This document shows, piece by piece, positions 31,709 to 43,921 of a DNA stretch of 64,000 nucleotides. Within the stretch, counting starts at the first letter, position 1. Each line of letters opens with the position of its first letter. A program made the translations under genes and the position numbers. The notes below the pieces were generated by a model that was given only the letters and a program-made list of their open reading frames with translations, was not told the DNA's origin and searched no databases. Origin of the DNA: Dactylis glomerata (Eukaryota > Streptophyta > Magnoliopsida > Poales > Poaceae); assembly GCA_007115705.1 (NCBI GenBank), contig QXEO01002103.1, positions 327,113 through 391,112 on the forward strand, in the 5' to 3' direction.

Positions 31709-34195
31709 AATGACAACTATGCTCTCTTAGACGGTGCATAAAGGTAGAAGGTGAAGACTCAACATAAAAGTAAAAGAAAGGCCCTTGCGGAGGGAAGCAG
31801 GGATTGCAAGTTTTATAAACCTTCAAAAATTATGGTACTTACTAGCTTTGAGCTCTCATTGCCCCCATCATAGTCATATTGAATGGTTAAAGTTAATGTG
31901 AGTACAATTATGAAGCATATGCTTGACAAATCATAAGTTGAAAACCTCGTGTCACGTGAAGTACAAATACCCAAACCTCATACTACTCGACTTAGAGTCC
32001 CAAGCAAGCTCTTGTCATTGTAAATATATGTGTATCATCGAGAACCGCCAATGGGGTACCTCCAGCCCGATGACATGGAACAAGCCCACATCAAAATGAC
32101 AAGACAAACAGACAATGAACACCTCGACATCTCTTTTATTTACCATTGGTATAGCTTTTTATTGTTAGATGCGTCATCGAATGTCCACTATGGGCATGCT
32201 ATAAAGTTCCACCATGAATGATGCATGGCTTAGATTAGCGGCCCAGGCATTTCCCTAAGACATATAAAAACTCCATGATCCCGCAAGATTCCCAACTTAT
32301 TTCACATTGCGAGTATCCATAAACAAAAGATCATGATATCAACTCAAATGAAAGATAGTGCAATGTTGAAAGCTTGCCCCATGACGGCATGGCTGGGATA
32401 ATTTTCAACTTACAACTTGCAAGCATAACAACTCAACATAAGAGAGCCACAATGTAGAAATTTTAAAACGAGAAAAGTAAAGTGTGCCATCAGGTTCGTG
32501 AGAGCTTTACTGACCAATTTTCGCATAACACCAAAAAGAGTTTAATTTGAAGGATAGCTAAAAGCAAGTCAAATGTACTTTGGAATAGCAAATTGCTAAT
32601 AGGTATGTATGGTGGACACTTTGGAACAACTTGGTTTTTAGGAGTTGGATGCATGAGCAGAGCTCATACTCAGTACAAAATGAGGGCTAGCAAAAGACTG
32701 GGAGCGACCAACTAAGAGAGCAATAATGGCCATAATCATGCAAAGCGACAAAGGGACATTAAAAGAAGCATAAGATGGCATCAAAAGTCAAAAACTAAAT
32801 GATCATAGAGGCAATGTCAACTTTGTATGAGTCTAACATGTGTGAGCATGCGCCAAGTCAACCCAAATAAAGCATCAAGGAGAAAACCAAAATAATGCTT
32901 CCAAATAATTAAAACAACGCATGATTTTTTCAAAGGCTCATTAAGCAATCTCAGTCATTTGAGACAAGTCATGCTACAGCAAAACCATTAAGCATACTAT
33001 CAAAAAGACATCAAGCACGACATGCAAAAGCCTAGGCCGCAGTCTACACAAGCTCCTTTTTGTACCACTTTTTGCATAAAGCTTTTTCTCTTTTCCAACA
33101 CCATTCGAACTTTTTTTAAACAACTCTTTTTGAGGAAAACCAACATAGACCAGAGGTCCAAATACACCTTGATGCAAAGTTATAACAAGATCTGAACAAA
33201 AATCAAGGTGAAAAACAAAAGCTAAACGCAGTAGCAGAAAAAGAGAACACTCGTTGAACGATAAGAGTGGAAAACGGAGTATTCTTGGCAAATGAAAAGC
33301 GAGTTCATCTCCTCCAAAAGAAAAATGATGTGATCTAACCATTTATTGCAGCAAATAAAACAAAATAAAACTGAAAGCAAAAATAACTGACGCTCCAAGA
33401 AAAACGCATAGTGCATGAAGCAATAAAAATATAGTGTTTTGAAAGGTGACCTGATTTTTGCCGATGAAGAAGGGGTGCCTCGGGGGCATCCCCAAGCTTT
33501 GACGCTTGTACCTCTTGGATATTTCTTGGAGATTGCATGGGCATCCCCAAGCTTGAGCTTTTGTCCATTCTTCATCTCATCTCATCATTCTCCAATCCCT
33601 ACACTTGAAAACTTCCTTCATACAAAACTTAACACAATTCTATTAGCAACATTAGTGCAAGCATAATAATGAATCAACCCTTTTTAGTTCAGATTTCAAC
33701 ACAAAACCACCACATATATAGCATATACTACTGTAGCAACTTCCCCAAAAGTTCCGTGATCAAAAGAACTCAAAAAGAAAGCGATCAAGCGGCAGACACA
33801 AATATTGGCAGAAATCTGTCAAAACAGAACAGCTGACAAAGGTCGAATTTTTAGAGAGTTTTCTGTTGCTCAAATAAAAAAGTGTTAAACTAATTAAAGT
33901 TTGGATATAACCTGGGGCATATTATCAACAAATCGCAAGTCCAAAAGATGTTCTGATAATTTTCACGAATTTTTACGGTGCAACACCGAAATCTGTTTTA
34001 GGACAGCAACATCCCCAAATCTTACCTCACTCAAATTAGAGGCTTCTCTTGGAACAACAACGAAATAAAAAGGATAAGGAGTGGTTATTACAGTAGTAAT
34101 AACTTCCAAGACTCAAATAAAAAAAATACTAAAACTAAAACAATGGGTTATCTCCCAAGAGTGCTTTTCTTTAACACCTTTGAGCTAGGCGCAGT
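31709..34195 (-). other. Non-coding 3' region of element C
   Basis: On the minus strand this is the C 3' untranslated region, continued at 7841-8247 on the other side of A. It aligns with the B and H 3' regions, including the internal polypurine-like pair (33480-33555) and the TTGGGAGATAACCC block at about 34143-34195, directly after the end of gag. No gene is seen. Confidence 0.75.
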
Positions 34196-34288
34196 AATTT
34201 GCAAAGATGCTCATGTAGGTGCCATAAAAGAGCTTAAGGCAAAGGCTCTATATAGGAACTTAAAGCAAGAGAGAGCATCAAAAAGAAA

Positions 34289-36458
34289 TTATGAAACACA
34301 TTTAAATCTAAACCACTTCCTATGAAAAATAGTCTTGTAAAGAGACAAGTCATGAAAGCGCGAAGCAAAAAGCATAGGAAGGCAAAACAAGTTCAACTTC
34401 AAGAATTCCAACAAAAAGAGGGGAAACTCAATATTGTTGAGATTCATCAAACCATGTTTCCCTCTCTCATAGTAACCTTCAATAGCATCATGAATAGAAT
34501 TAACAATATAACTATCACATAAAGCATCCCTATCATGAGCCACATGCATAAAATAATTAATACTCCCCACATGAACAATCGTAGTAGGAGCAGATTCAAC
34601 ATAATAATTATTCTCATCACCATAATCATCAAAAATAGGAGGCATATTGTAATCATAACTAATTTTCTCTCAAAAGTAGGTGAACTGTAAATATTATACC
34701 CATCATCATAACCATCATAAACTAGAGGCTTAGTATCATCACAAGCTAGAGAACAGCTATTTCGCAAAGCATACTCATCAAACATATCATCATAGGAAGG
34801 AACATGGATAGTACTAATGGTACAACAATTATTAACCTTAGAATTAGTACCAAAAAGATTTTCAATATCAAAAGTAGAGTGCTTTTCCCAATCATGATCA
34901 CTAACATAGGTAACAGGCATAGGAACATCATCCCAATCAGAATTATCATAATCTATAAGAGGATCAAAATGCTTAGGGGAAGATACCGTTTCCTCTTGCA
35001 TTTTACTCCTCTTCTTCTTCTTCTTCTTCTTACTCTTCTTACTCTCCTTACTCTCTCCTTTAGGAGGGAAAGGCATCTTCTCCACATATCCTTTAGGAGG
35101 AAAGGCATCTTCTCCATATAATCTGGTTTACTGACAGAAACAACAGAAGAAACTTTGGAGGATTCCTCCTCTCTATTAATAAGATAAAAACATCTATTAG
35201 TCCTGTCATAGCTTGGAAAAACATCATGTTTTATAAGGTTTTGTATGTAAGTATTTGTGAGGCAATATTTAACACAATAGAGACGACAACCACAAAGGAT
35301 GCTATTAATATCAGCATCATTCATATCAACCAAAGAAATCTTTCTAGATATCTCTTCACACCCCAAAAACAAAGTAAGCTCATCATGTTGATTGAGAGTA
35401 ATCTTGTCATCACAATATAAACTTGCGGTACTAGAAGAGTAACTATTAGGGCTTGGGTATTGGAAATTAAAATGACCTATGTTATCGCAATGTTTACAAA
35501 GAAAAGGATAAAGCTTACAAACCGCTTTACCAAGCTTGCCTATAGCCTTGTGCCACATTTGGGTTTCTTCATTTGCGTGGTGGACACAATAATCTTCCTT
35601 GTTGTGACTCTGTTCACAAGGTCTATATACTCCACAAAAATTAACATGCTTATAGGAAATAGGACTTTCAGAGGTTCGAGCATGTTTATTGCAATCATCA
35701 ACAACAATATCACTTTCTATGCAAGTGTCCTTAAAAGGTTCATGATACACGTCTCCATTTCCTTTAGAAACATTAATATGGGAACCAAAGGTTTTAAAGC
35801 AATCAATCATAATTTGAGGATCAAGACCATACTTAGCACTAAGCTCTTGAAAATCAGCAGTTTCAGCGAAAGACTTAATGCAATCAAACTCGTAATTCAT
35901 ACCTGATCCTTTACCTGTATCGCTATCCCAACCTTCAATATTGTTTTGAATTGTTTCAAGCAGATCCCACTTGGTGTCAACATCCTTGCTTGTGAAAGAC
36001 CCATCCAAGCATGCATCTAGATGGTCCTTGTAATGTTCTGAAAGCCTTGCATAAAAATTATTAATAACAATATTATGGGGAAGATCATGAATAGGACATT
36101 TGTGCATTAGTAACTTCAATCTTCCCCACGCTTGGGCAATGCTTTCTCCCTCATGCGGATGAAAATTATAAATATAATTCCTATATTTATAAACCTCACT
36201 AGAAGGATAGAATTTAGAATAAAAGAGAGGCACAATTTCCTCCCAATCAATAGGTCGGCCATCCTTTAGGATATTATACCATTCCGCAGCTCTACCCTTT
36301 AGTGATAAAGAAAATAGCTTCCTCTTAACTTGGTTCATTGAAATACCTGCACACTTGAACAACTCGCATAATTCATGTATAAAGAGCAAATGATCACCAG
36401 GATGGACAGTTCCATCTCCTAAATAGCAGTAATTCATAGCACGTTCAACAATCTCCAT
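34289..36458 (-). pseudogene. gag: gag of element C, broken by two frameshifts
   Basis: From the ATG at 36458 a 440-residue gag runs in one frame: an HPGDHLLFIHEL segment, VKRKLFSLSLKGRAAEWY, IAQAWGRLKLLM, and near residue 335 a knuckle-like C-x2-C-x4-H-x4-Y in which the last Cys is Tyr. A 33-base tandem duplication at 35058-35123 then moves the product into a second frame (Lys-rich KKSKKKKKKKRSK, then acidic), and a further shift near 34670 moves it into a third (from MPPIFDDYGD to 34289). Gag resembles that of G, not those of B and H, although the 3' region and LTRs are of B/H type. No protease or pol follows. The start codon lies just inside the insertion point of F. Confidence 0.82.
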
Positions 36459-36481
36459 AGGTATTTAAAAGTATGAGGAGC

Positions 36482-36999
36482 TGATACGTCTCTAACGTAT
36501 CTATAATTTTTTATGCTCCATGCTTGTTTGTACACCATTTTCTTAGTGTTTCGTTACACTTCGTGGCATTTTTATGCATTTTCTGAAACTAACCTATTAA
36601 CGAGATGCCACAGTGCCAGTTCCCTGTTTTCCGCTATTTTTGTGTTTCAGAAAAGTTACACAGGAAATATTCTCAGAATTGGACGAAACAAAAGCCAGAC
36701 GTCCAAATATTTACCCAAGCTTCCAGAGAACTGAAGAGGAGACGGAGAGGGGCCACTGGGGGGCCACACCACCAGGGGCGCGGCCTTGGGCTGGCCCGCG
36801 CCAACCTGTGGTGAGCCCCACCAGGTCCACTTCTGACGCCGCCCCTTCGCCTATAAAGATCCCCCGACGGGAAACACCTGAAGACCCGATCACTTTTCCA
36901 GAATACATTGTGATCCGCCGTCACCGTCGACCTGAGATCAGGAGGGTCCAGAAGCTCTTCCTGGCACCCTGCCGGAGAGGGGAATCGCCACCGTAGGTC
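36482..36999 (+). repeat. 5' LTR of element F, first part
   Basis: It matches the start of 60314-61993 and stops at AGGTC (36995-36999), the target duplication of G. The LTR continues at 55505. Confidence 0.92.
36763..36858 (+). promoter_or_regulatory. LTR core promoter with upstream hairpin (F, 5' LTR)
   Basis: The hairpin at about 36763-36819 pairs CACCACCAGG with CCTGTGGTG and GGCGCGG with CCGCGCC. TATAAAG follows at 36852-36858. The outer stem differs from those of B and H, yet both sides changed together. Confidence 0.55.
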
Positions 37000-38527
37000 T
37001 GATGACCCACAAGTATAGGGGTGTATCGTAGTACTTTCGATAAATAAGAGTGTCGAACCCAACGAGGAGCAGAAGGTGTTGACAAGTGATTTTGATCAAG
37101 GATTCACTGTGTTTGGTAATGCAAGTAAATAAAGTACGGGTTTTCAGGGGTATTTGGTAATGCAAGTAAATAAAGTACGAGTAAATAAAAGACAATAACA
37201 ATAATTGCTGCAAGTGGCCCAATCCTTTCTAGAGCAAAGGACAAGCCGGTTGTGTAACTTATGATGACCAAACGTTCTCAAGGACACACGGGAGTTTCTG
37301 TCAAGTGCTTTCGCTTCATACCGCTAAATAATCTTTACTGGTTTGATAAGTGTTATGGGGGTGAACTTGTGCTAGCGCACTACCCTTACTAGGATAAATA
37401 CACACTTGTGATTATACCCCTTGCAAGCATCCGCAAATACAAGAAAGTAATTAAGATAAATCTAACCACAACCTTAAACTCTAAGATCCTACGCTCCCTG
37501 GTGCAATGGTTTCCCAACGGAGGTTTAGGTTTCTGTCACTCCAGCAACCCCACAATTGGTAGCCAAATACACAATGCATTTCACTAGGCCCATAAATGGT
37601 GAAGTATCATGTAGTCGATGTTCACATGACACCACTAGTGAAATAGCACCACAACAAATAAATATCAAACCATTAAATATTACTCAACATAATTCCACTA
37701 CTAACGACTTGATTTCTCCCATGTCCTCAAGAACTAAACGAACTACTCACAAGACATCATATGGATCATGATCAGAGGTGAAATAATGGTAAATAACAAT
37801 CTGAACATAAACCTTAATTCAACGGTTCCACTCAATAGCATCAACCACAAGAGTAATCAACACCGGGAAAGTTTCCCCTAAGAATTTAACAAGATTCAAC
37901 TCAAGATGTTACAGCGGGATGGCGTGGTGATGGTGGAGATGAAGGTGCTGGTGATGGAGATGATGATGATCCCAATGAAGTCCGGTGCAATGGTGATGAC
38001 GATGGCGACAATCTTCCCTCTCTGGGAAGGAATTTCCCCCGGCAGATTTCTGCCTGCCGGAGAGCTTTTCTCTCTCTGATGTTTTCCGCCCCGCAGAGGC
38101 GGCGGTGTTTATCTCTGAGCCCCCCCCCCCTTGACTTGGGTTTTCGGGGACAATGAAATATGCGAAGGGGCGATGGCAGAAGTGGGCCAGGGGTCTCTCA
38201 GCACAGGGCGGCGCGGCCAGGGGCTGGGCCGCGCCCCCTGGTGGTGAGGCTGCCCTGTGGCCCCTCTCACCTCATCCTTCTGGCTACCTCAGTCTTCTAG
38301 CAAAATATAATTTTCTGGTATTTTTCTGGAATTTTCCTGATCTTCGAAGTATGGTGTCTTGATGGTCCTTTTTCTAGCAGAATCCTAACTCCGGCAGAAA
38401 ATCCTCCAATGATCATCAAACATGTAAAAACAGAGAAAACAACATAAGTATCATCTCTAAATGTCAAATATATCAATGAATAACAGTAAATTATGATATA
38501 AAATAGTGATGCAAAATGGACGTATCA
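37000..38527 (-). repeat. 3' LTR of element G
   Basis: This 1528-base repeat is longer than its partner (1443). It holds a segment at about 37608-37670 missing from the right copy, and a repeated stretch near 37110-37180. A C run at about 38120-38130 is also longer here than in the right copy. On the minus strand it begins TGATACGTCC and ends ...GGTCATCA. Apart from the first nine bases it is unlike the B/C/F/H LTRs. Confidence 0.92.
38155..38249 (-). promoter_or_regulatory. Hairpin and degenerate core promoter (G, 3' LTR)
   Basis: On the minus strand the hairpin 38249-38195 pairs GGCCGCGCC with GGCGCGGCC and CACCAC with GCAC/GTGGTG-type arms. Where other families have CTATAAAG after GCCCCTTCGC, this copy has GCATATTTC (38164-38155), a weak TATA-like sequence. 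Confidence 0.45.
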
Positions 38528-38564
38528 ACCCCCCCAAGCATAGACCTCGCTTGTCCCCAAGCGA
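38528..38564 (-). other. Polypurine tract and adjacent stem-loop of element G
   Basis: On the minus strand GGTCTATGCTTGGGGGGGT directly precedes the 3' LTR. Just upstream, TCGCTTG and CAAGCGA (38547-38564) form a 7-bp stem around a four-base loop. Confidence 0.8.
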
Positions 38565-40215
38565 AAACTAAACTCGGTAAACATGACCACAAGTTTATGG
38601 AGTGAAGTGTCGATAATCAAAATACGGATAAGAAGCATCGCATTTACCAAGGCACAAATTATTATAGACAGCAACTTCCCTTTATATGATATAGACTTGC
38701 AATAAGTAACAGGGAATCACAAATAAAGATGCACAAGGTAAACTATAATTGGTGATGGCAAACCTTAGTTCTTGGTCAGAGAACAATGAACAAACTATAC
38801 TTATTTTTGAACGGAGCCTTTTTAAAACAGAGCTAATATAGCAAAAACCATATGCTCAACGAAACAAACTTTTTGCATTCATAGAAAGCTTTCAAAGATA
38901 TATTCCTTCAGACAAAAGCATTGTACTAACAAAAGAAGTTAGTAAACATGATTAAACGGATCAACATATGGATGAGTGAAACATAACAACTCAAATGCTT
39001 GCTTGAGATAGAAGGGAATAGGTTGACTCAACATAAAAGTAAAATACAGGCCCTTCGCAGAGGGAAGCAGGGATTAAACATGTGCTAGAGCTTTTCATTT
39101 GTAACACAGAGGTAAAAGTTGTTTTCAGAGGTGGTTGCTTTTGTCAATGACTAGCAACGGAGTTCTTGATATCTTCCATACTAAACAAGTGAGAGCGGTT
39201 CCGAGATGTTGATTAATTGGCACATTGGTGCTCTTTTATAGCTTGGCACTCCTCCCCACCTTTCCTTTCTCAAACCATGGCTAACCGATTCCATTGGGTG
39301 CCGACCAACTTTCACATACCATGGAGGAGTGCTTTTTTCTTTTCTTTTTCGAGATTACAATGGTCTGACCAGATCCCTTGCAAAATTAATGACGAGCAGA
39401 TGAAGCTGCCTAGTCGAGGGGTACTTCATTTAGTATGGAAGATACCAAACCCATCCACTACGTCCTCATGAGCTAAAAATAGTGGCACAAAATGAGAAGT
39501 GTTTGAAGGTTTTTGAAAGGTAGCACATGAAAATTTACTTGGAATGGCTTGAAATACCATGCATAGGAATTTATAGTGGACTCTTTGGAAGTGACTTGGT
39601 TTTTGGGAGTTGGATGCACGAGAAGTATTTCCTCTCAGTACAAGTTTTTGGCTAGCAAGGCTGGGTAGCAAGCATAAGAGTTGCATGAAGCAAACAAGCA
39701 TACATATAATAAGAACAGTCATGCAAACTTCCTTGAAGGTACAACGATTTTAACTTTGAGAATAATAATGCTTATAAGCCAATCATGAAGGAAAACTGAA
39801 GTGATGTAACTACAAGCACTTCTTTCTTCTTTTTCTACTCAACCTCAAGGTAATGTTGCTACTGACCAAGCTAAGTTTGCCAAAACCAACTAAATTTTAC
39901 TCATGCTCCCAAAGTGATACCAATACTAATCAACAAGACTAATCATATAAGAAACATTGCAAACTAAAATAAAGTGTGCGAAAAGTAAACGATAAAACTT
40001 CTCATTAATATTTCATTACCGCAACTCACACCAACGGATACATAGATAACCAACTAAGGAGGATACTTACACACTGCAAACTATTCTATAAGATAACTTC
40101 TCTATTCATGATATGACTCTACTTGAAAAGTAAATGAGTAAAAGGTGATAATGTGATACCGTGGCACTTCCCCAAGCTTGGAACAAGCCAAGGGGATGCC
40201 TATACCGATGACGAA
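38565..40215 (-). other. Non-coding 3' region of element G
   Basis: Sequence between the small 3' ORF and the polypurine tract. No gene is seen. The part at about 39050-39600 is closely similar, reversed, to 59270-59790 in the 3' region of F. Confidence 0.7.
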
Positions 40216-40449
40216 TTACTCCTTCGGCGGTGGTGGGACCACCCTTGGGTTAATGAAATATTCAACCATCCTGCAAAGCCTGAGATTCTCTTCTTGAAGT
40301 ATCTGTATCTCCCTCTCCAGAATTCGGTATTGGGCACAAAGCTCGTCAGTGACCAGCATACCCTCTTTTATTATAGGCATGAAATTTAAATCCAAGACTG
40401 GAAACGTTGGTCCCCGCATATCATGAGAAAAGGCACGTCCGGCGTTCAT
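40216..40449 (-). CDS. Small 3' ORF of element G, coiled-coil protein of unknown function
   Basis: A 77-residue ORF in the same sense as gag-pol lies downstream of integrase (stop near 40822). The frame stays open upstream of this ATG to about 40530, with a charged stretch (EEDPKLKEEQEARKSRAR), so the protein could be longer if a non-AUG or spliced start is used. The C-terminal half has heptad-like leucines (LCAQYRILEREIQILQEEN), then a basic-aromatic segment and a proline run before the stop. Its position is that of the env-like ORF of some Athila elements, but there is no signal peptide or membrane segment, so an envelope role is unlikely. It lies just downstream of a TATA/hairpin module. 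It has no stops, although gag-pol is broken. Function unknown. Confidence 0.5.
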   Translation of the reverse strand: MNAGRAFSHDMRGPTFPVLDLNFMPIIKEGMLVTDELCAQYRILEREIQILQEENLRLCRMVEYFINPRVVPPPPKE

Positions 40450-40535
40450 TGACCCTACAAAAGTAGAGTTTCTCGCCCTTGATTTTCTAGCTTCCTGTTC
40501 CTCCTTTAGCTTGGGGTCTTCTTCCCTAGGCCTCT

Positions 40536-40710
40536 GGGACTCCGGGGGATTATATAGACCTCGGGGACTCCGGGGGATTATATAGGCGAAAATTATACAT
40601 CAAGACGAAATCACAGGAGGAAACCGGGACGGAAACGAGATCTGAGGTGGTCTCACCACAGGGTGGCGCGGCCTGGGGTGGGCCTGCGCCCCCTGGTGGT
40701 GAGGAGCCAC
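40536..40710 (-). promoter_or_regulatory. Internal promoter-like module of element G (hairpin plus two TATA boxes)
   Basis: On the minus strand a hairpin (40710-40645, arms GGTGG...CTCACCAC and GTGGTGAG...CCACC) is followed after about 60 bases by two copies of a 28-base unit, each with TATATAAT (40584-40577 and 40556-40549). The context TCGCCTATATAATCCCCC resembles TCGCCTATAAAGACCCCC of the LTR promoters. It lies between integrase and the small 3' ORF, where no LTR is present. Confidence 0.5.
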
Positions 40711-40821
40711 CGGACTCCGTCTCCTGCCCGTTTTCGTCTCGTGATTTTTCATATTTAATAAAAACAACAAAAATATTAATGAGAAAGTTTAACGCGAACC
40801 TTTTCTGACTAGAACTGTTAC

Positions 40822-42168
40822 CTATTTGAAAACAAACTCTGCAGGTTCCTGCAAATTCTCCTGGATGAATTCTTCCGGAGAAACTATTTGAATAACATCA
40901 ACATCTTCATTATAAGAATCTCCAGCAATATAATGTTTGAGTCTTTGCCCATTCACCACTTGTGTAGTGTCATCTTTCAACGAAGCAATCTTTATCGCAC
41001 CTGAGTGGTACACTTCCACAATAACATATGGTCCTTCCCATTTAGAGAGTAATTTTCCTGCAAAAAATCTGAGACGATACCTATACAATAGAACTTGTTC
41101 ACCAACATGAAACTCTCTTTTAAGAATTCTCTTATCATGCCATTGCTGGACTTTCTCTTTGAAAAGTCTGGCATTCTCATAGGCTTCATTTCTCCACTCA
41201 TCTAGAGAACTCAAATCTAACAACCTTTTCTTACCGGCAAGTTTAAAATCCCTATTAAGCTCTTTCACTGCCCAAAAAGCTTTGTGTTCTAATTCTAAAG
41301 GCAAGTGACACGCTTTTCCGTAAACCATTTTGTAAGGAGACATGCCCATGGGGTTCTTATAAGCTGTTCTATAAGCCCATAAAGCATCGCTTAACTTGCT
41401 AGCCCAGTTTTTCCTAGATCTATTGACAGTCTTCTGCAAGATAGACTTGATCTCTCTATTTGAAAGCTCTACCTGCCCACTAGTTTGGGGATGATAAGCA
41501 GAAGCAATTATATGATTAACGTCATATCTAGCAAGAGTTTTTCTAAAACCGCCATGAATAAAATGAGAACCTCCGTCAGTCATAAGATATCTAGGCACAC
41601 CAAACCTAGGAAAAATAACATCCTTAAGCATTTTTAACGAGGTCTCACCATCGGCACTCTTTGTAGGTATGGCTTCTACCCACTTGGTAACATAATCAAC
41701 AGCAACAAGTATGTGAGTATAGCCTTTTGAAGGAGGAAAAGGACCCATAAAGTCAAATCCCCAACAATCAAATGGTTCAATAACAAGAGTGTAACTCATA
41801 GGCATTTCATTAAGTCTAGAAATATTACCAACTCTTTGACATTCATCGCAAGATAAAACATACCTTCTAGCATCTTTAAAGAGGGTTGGCCAATAAAAAC
41901 CTGATTGTAGAACCTTTTGTGCAGTTCTATCTCCAGCATGATGTCCTCCATAAGCGCTTCCCTGGCATTTTCTCAATATTTCTTGATGCTCATATTCTGG
42001 TACGCATCTTCGCATAATACCATCAACTCCTTCTTTATATAAGTGTGGGTCATCCCAAAAGTAATGCCTCAAATCATAAAAGAATTTTCTTCTTTGCTGA
42101 GCTGTAAAGGTTGGAGGCAAATACTTTGAAACAATAAAGTTAGCATAATCAGCATACCAAGGAAGGTC
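40822..42168 (-). pseudogene. pol (INT): Integrase of element G (Athila type)
   Basis: The longest open part is 42120-40822, and it continues the RNase H frame after one TGA at 42169-42171. Motifs by residue from 42120: the HHCC zinc-binding region (GGHHAGDRT near 60, CDECQR near 92), then the catalytic Asp near 123 (GFDFMGPF), Asp near 182 (MTDGG) and Glu near 218 (GQVELSN), and a GPY/F module (KWEGPYVI) near 370. No chromodomain follows, as expected for Athila. The domain is intact by eye; it counts as a pseudogene because upstream stops would prevent its synthesis. Confidence 0.88.
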
Positions 42169-42716
42169 TCACGAAGTTACATTTATTGAAGCCAGCTGTT
42201 CATTTGGAAAACTATGATTAATAGGAATAGGATCAAAAGAAATGTTTTCCAATCTAGACAAGTTGTCAGCCATAGGATTTTCAGCACCTTTCCTATCTAC
42301 GATATGCAAATCAAACTCTTGTAAAAGCAACACCCATCTAATAAGCCTAGGCTTAGCATCCTTCTTAGTCATAAGATATCTAATAGCAGAGTGATCAGTA
42401 TGAATAGTAACTTTAGAATCAACAATGTAAGGTCTAAACTTATCACATGCAAAAACAACAGCAAGAAACTCTTTCTCAGTGGTAGCATAATTCTTCTGAG
42501 CAGCATCAAGAGTCTTACTAGCATAATGAATAACATTCAACTTATTATCTACGCGCTGTCCAAGAACATCACCAACAGCAAAATCACTAGCATCACACAT
42601 AATTTCAAAGGATAAATTCCAATCAGGTGGTTGAACAATAGGAGCAGTAGTTAAAGCCTTCTTAAGAGTTTCAAAAGCTTCCTTACAATCATCCTCAAAG
42701 ACAAATGTACATCTTT
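42169..42716 (-). pseudogene. pol (RH): RNase H region of element G
   Basis: The frame open from about 42716 to the TGA at 42169-42171 encodes a gypsy RNase H: an IMCDASDFAVG segment, YATTEKEFLAVVFA, TDHSAIRYL and ADNLSRLE. It is out of frame with the reverse transcriptase upstream, with a frameshift between about 42717 and 42745. All catalytic acidic positions appear present, in contrast to element A. Confidence 0.85.
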
Positions 42717-43921
42717 TTGAAGAAGATTGGTAAGAGGCTTTGAGATCTTAGAGAAAATTTAATAAACCTCCTATAGAAACAAGCATGACCAAGAATACTA
42801 CAAATACCTTTAACATCTCTGGGATAAGGCATCTTCTCAATTGCCTCAACTTTTGCTCTGTCAACTTCAATACCTCTTTCAGAAATTTTATGTCCAAGGA
42901 CAATTCCTTCATTCACCATAAAGTGGCATTTCTCCTAATTAAGATCAAGATTAGTTTCTTCACACCTCTGCAAAACTTTATCAAGATTGTGCAAACAATT
43001 ATCAAAAGAAGTTCCATAGACGGAGAAATCGTCCATGAAAAGCTCCACAATTTCTTCACAAAAACCATGAAAAATAGCAGACATGCATCTTTGAAAAGTA
43101 GCAGGAGCATTGCATAAACCAAACGGCATACGTCTATAAGCATAAGTTCCATAAGGACAAGTAAAAGTGGTTTTCTCTTGATCTTCTTTTTTAACAGCAA
43201 TCTGAGAGAAACCGGAATAACCATCAAGAAAACAAAAGTGCGTCTTCTTAGACAACCTCTCTAGCATTTGATCTATAAACGGTAAAGGATAATGATCTTT
43301 CTTGGTAACTTTGTTTACCTTTCTAAAATCAATGCACATTCTATAACTAACTACTACCCTTTGAGGAATAAGCTCGTTATTCTCATTAGGCACAATAGTC
43401 ATACCTCCTTTTTTAGGAACACAATGAACAGGACTAACCCATCTACTATCAGCAATAGGATAAATAATACCAGCATCAAGGAGCTTCAATACCTCATTTC
43501 TTACCACTTCCTTCATCTTGGGAATTAAGCGGCGTTGATGTTCAACAACTGGCTTTGCGTCTTCCTCCATATTAATAGCATGCTGACATAAAGTGGGAGA
43601 AATCCCTTTTAAATCATCAAGAGTATATCCCATAGCTCCTCGATGTTTCCTCAATATCTCCAATAACCTTTCTTCTTCCTTTCCTGAAAGTTTAGAACTG
43701 ATAATAATAGGATATATTTTATTATCATCTATATAAGCATATTTAAGATCATCAGGTAAAGGTTTTAATTCAAAAATAGGATCTTCCTTAGGTGGTAAAG
43801 TGGTACCAAGATCCTCCATGGGTAAATTGTGGTTGATCAACGGTTGTTGACGAAAGAAAATATTGTCAATCTCTTCTCTTTCCTTCCTGTAAACATCACT
43901 TTCATGGTCCTCCATGAATTG
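42717..43921 (-). pseudogene. pol (RT): Reverse transcriptase of element G
   Basis: One frame from about 43921 contains the RT core: DSRWVSPVHCVPKKGG, CIDFRKVNKVT, HYPLPFIDQML, MPFGLCNAPATFQRCM and the catalytic FMDD (43040-43029). A TAG at 42935-42937 replaces the usual Trp before EKCHFMV; the same frame then continues through ILGHACFYRRFIK until the frameshift near 42730. Another TAG at 43922-43924 separates it from the protease. Confidence 0.88.

Noticed and set aside
37900..37990. GAT/GGT repeats as a possible coding or CRISPR-like array
   Set aside because: Simple microsatellite in the G LTR with length variation between copies (compare 54890-54980).
40216..40449. G 3' ORF as an envelope-like gene
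   Set aside because: No signal peptide, transmembrane segment or cysteine pattern; only the position matches.
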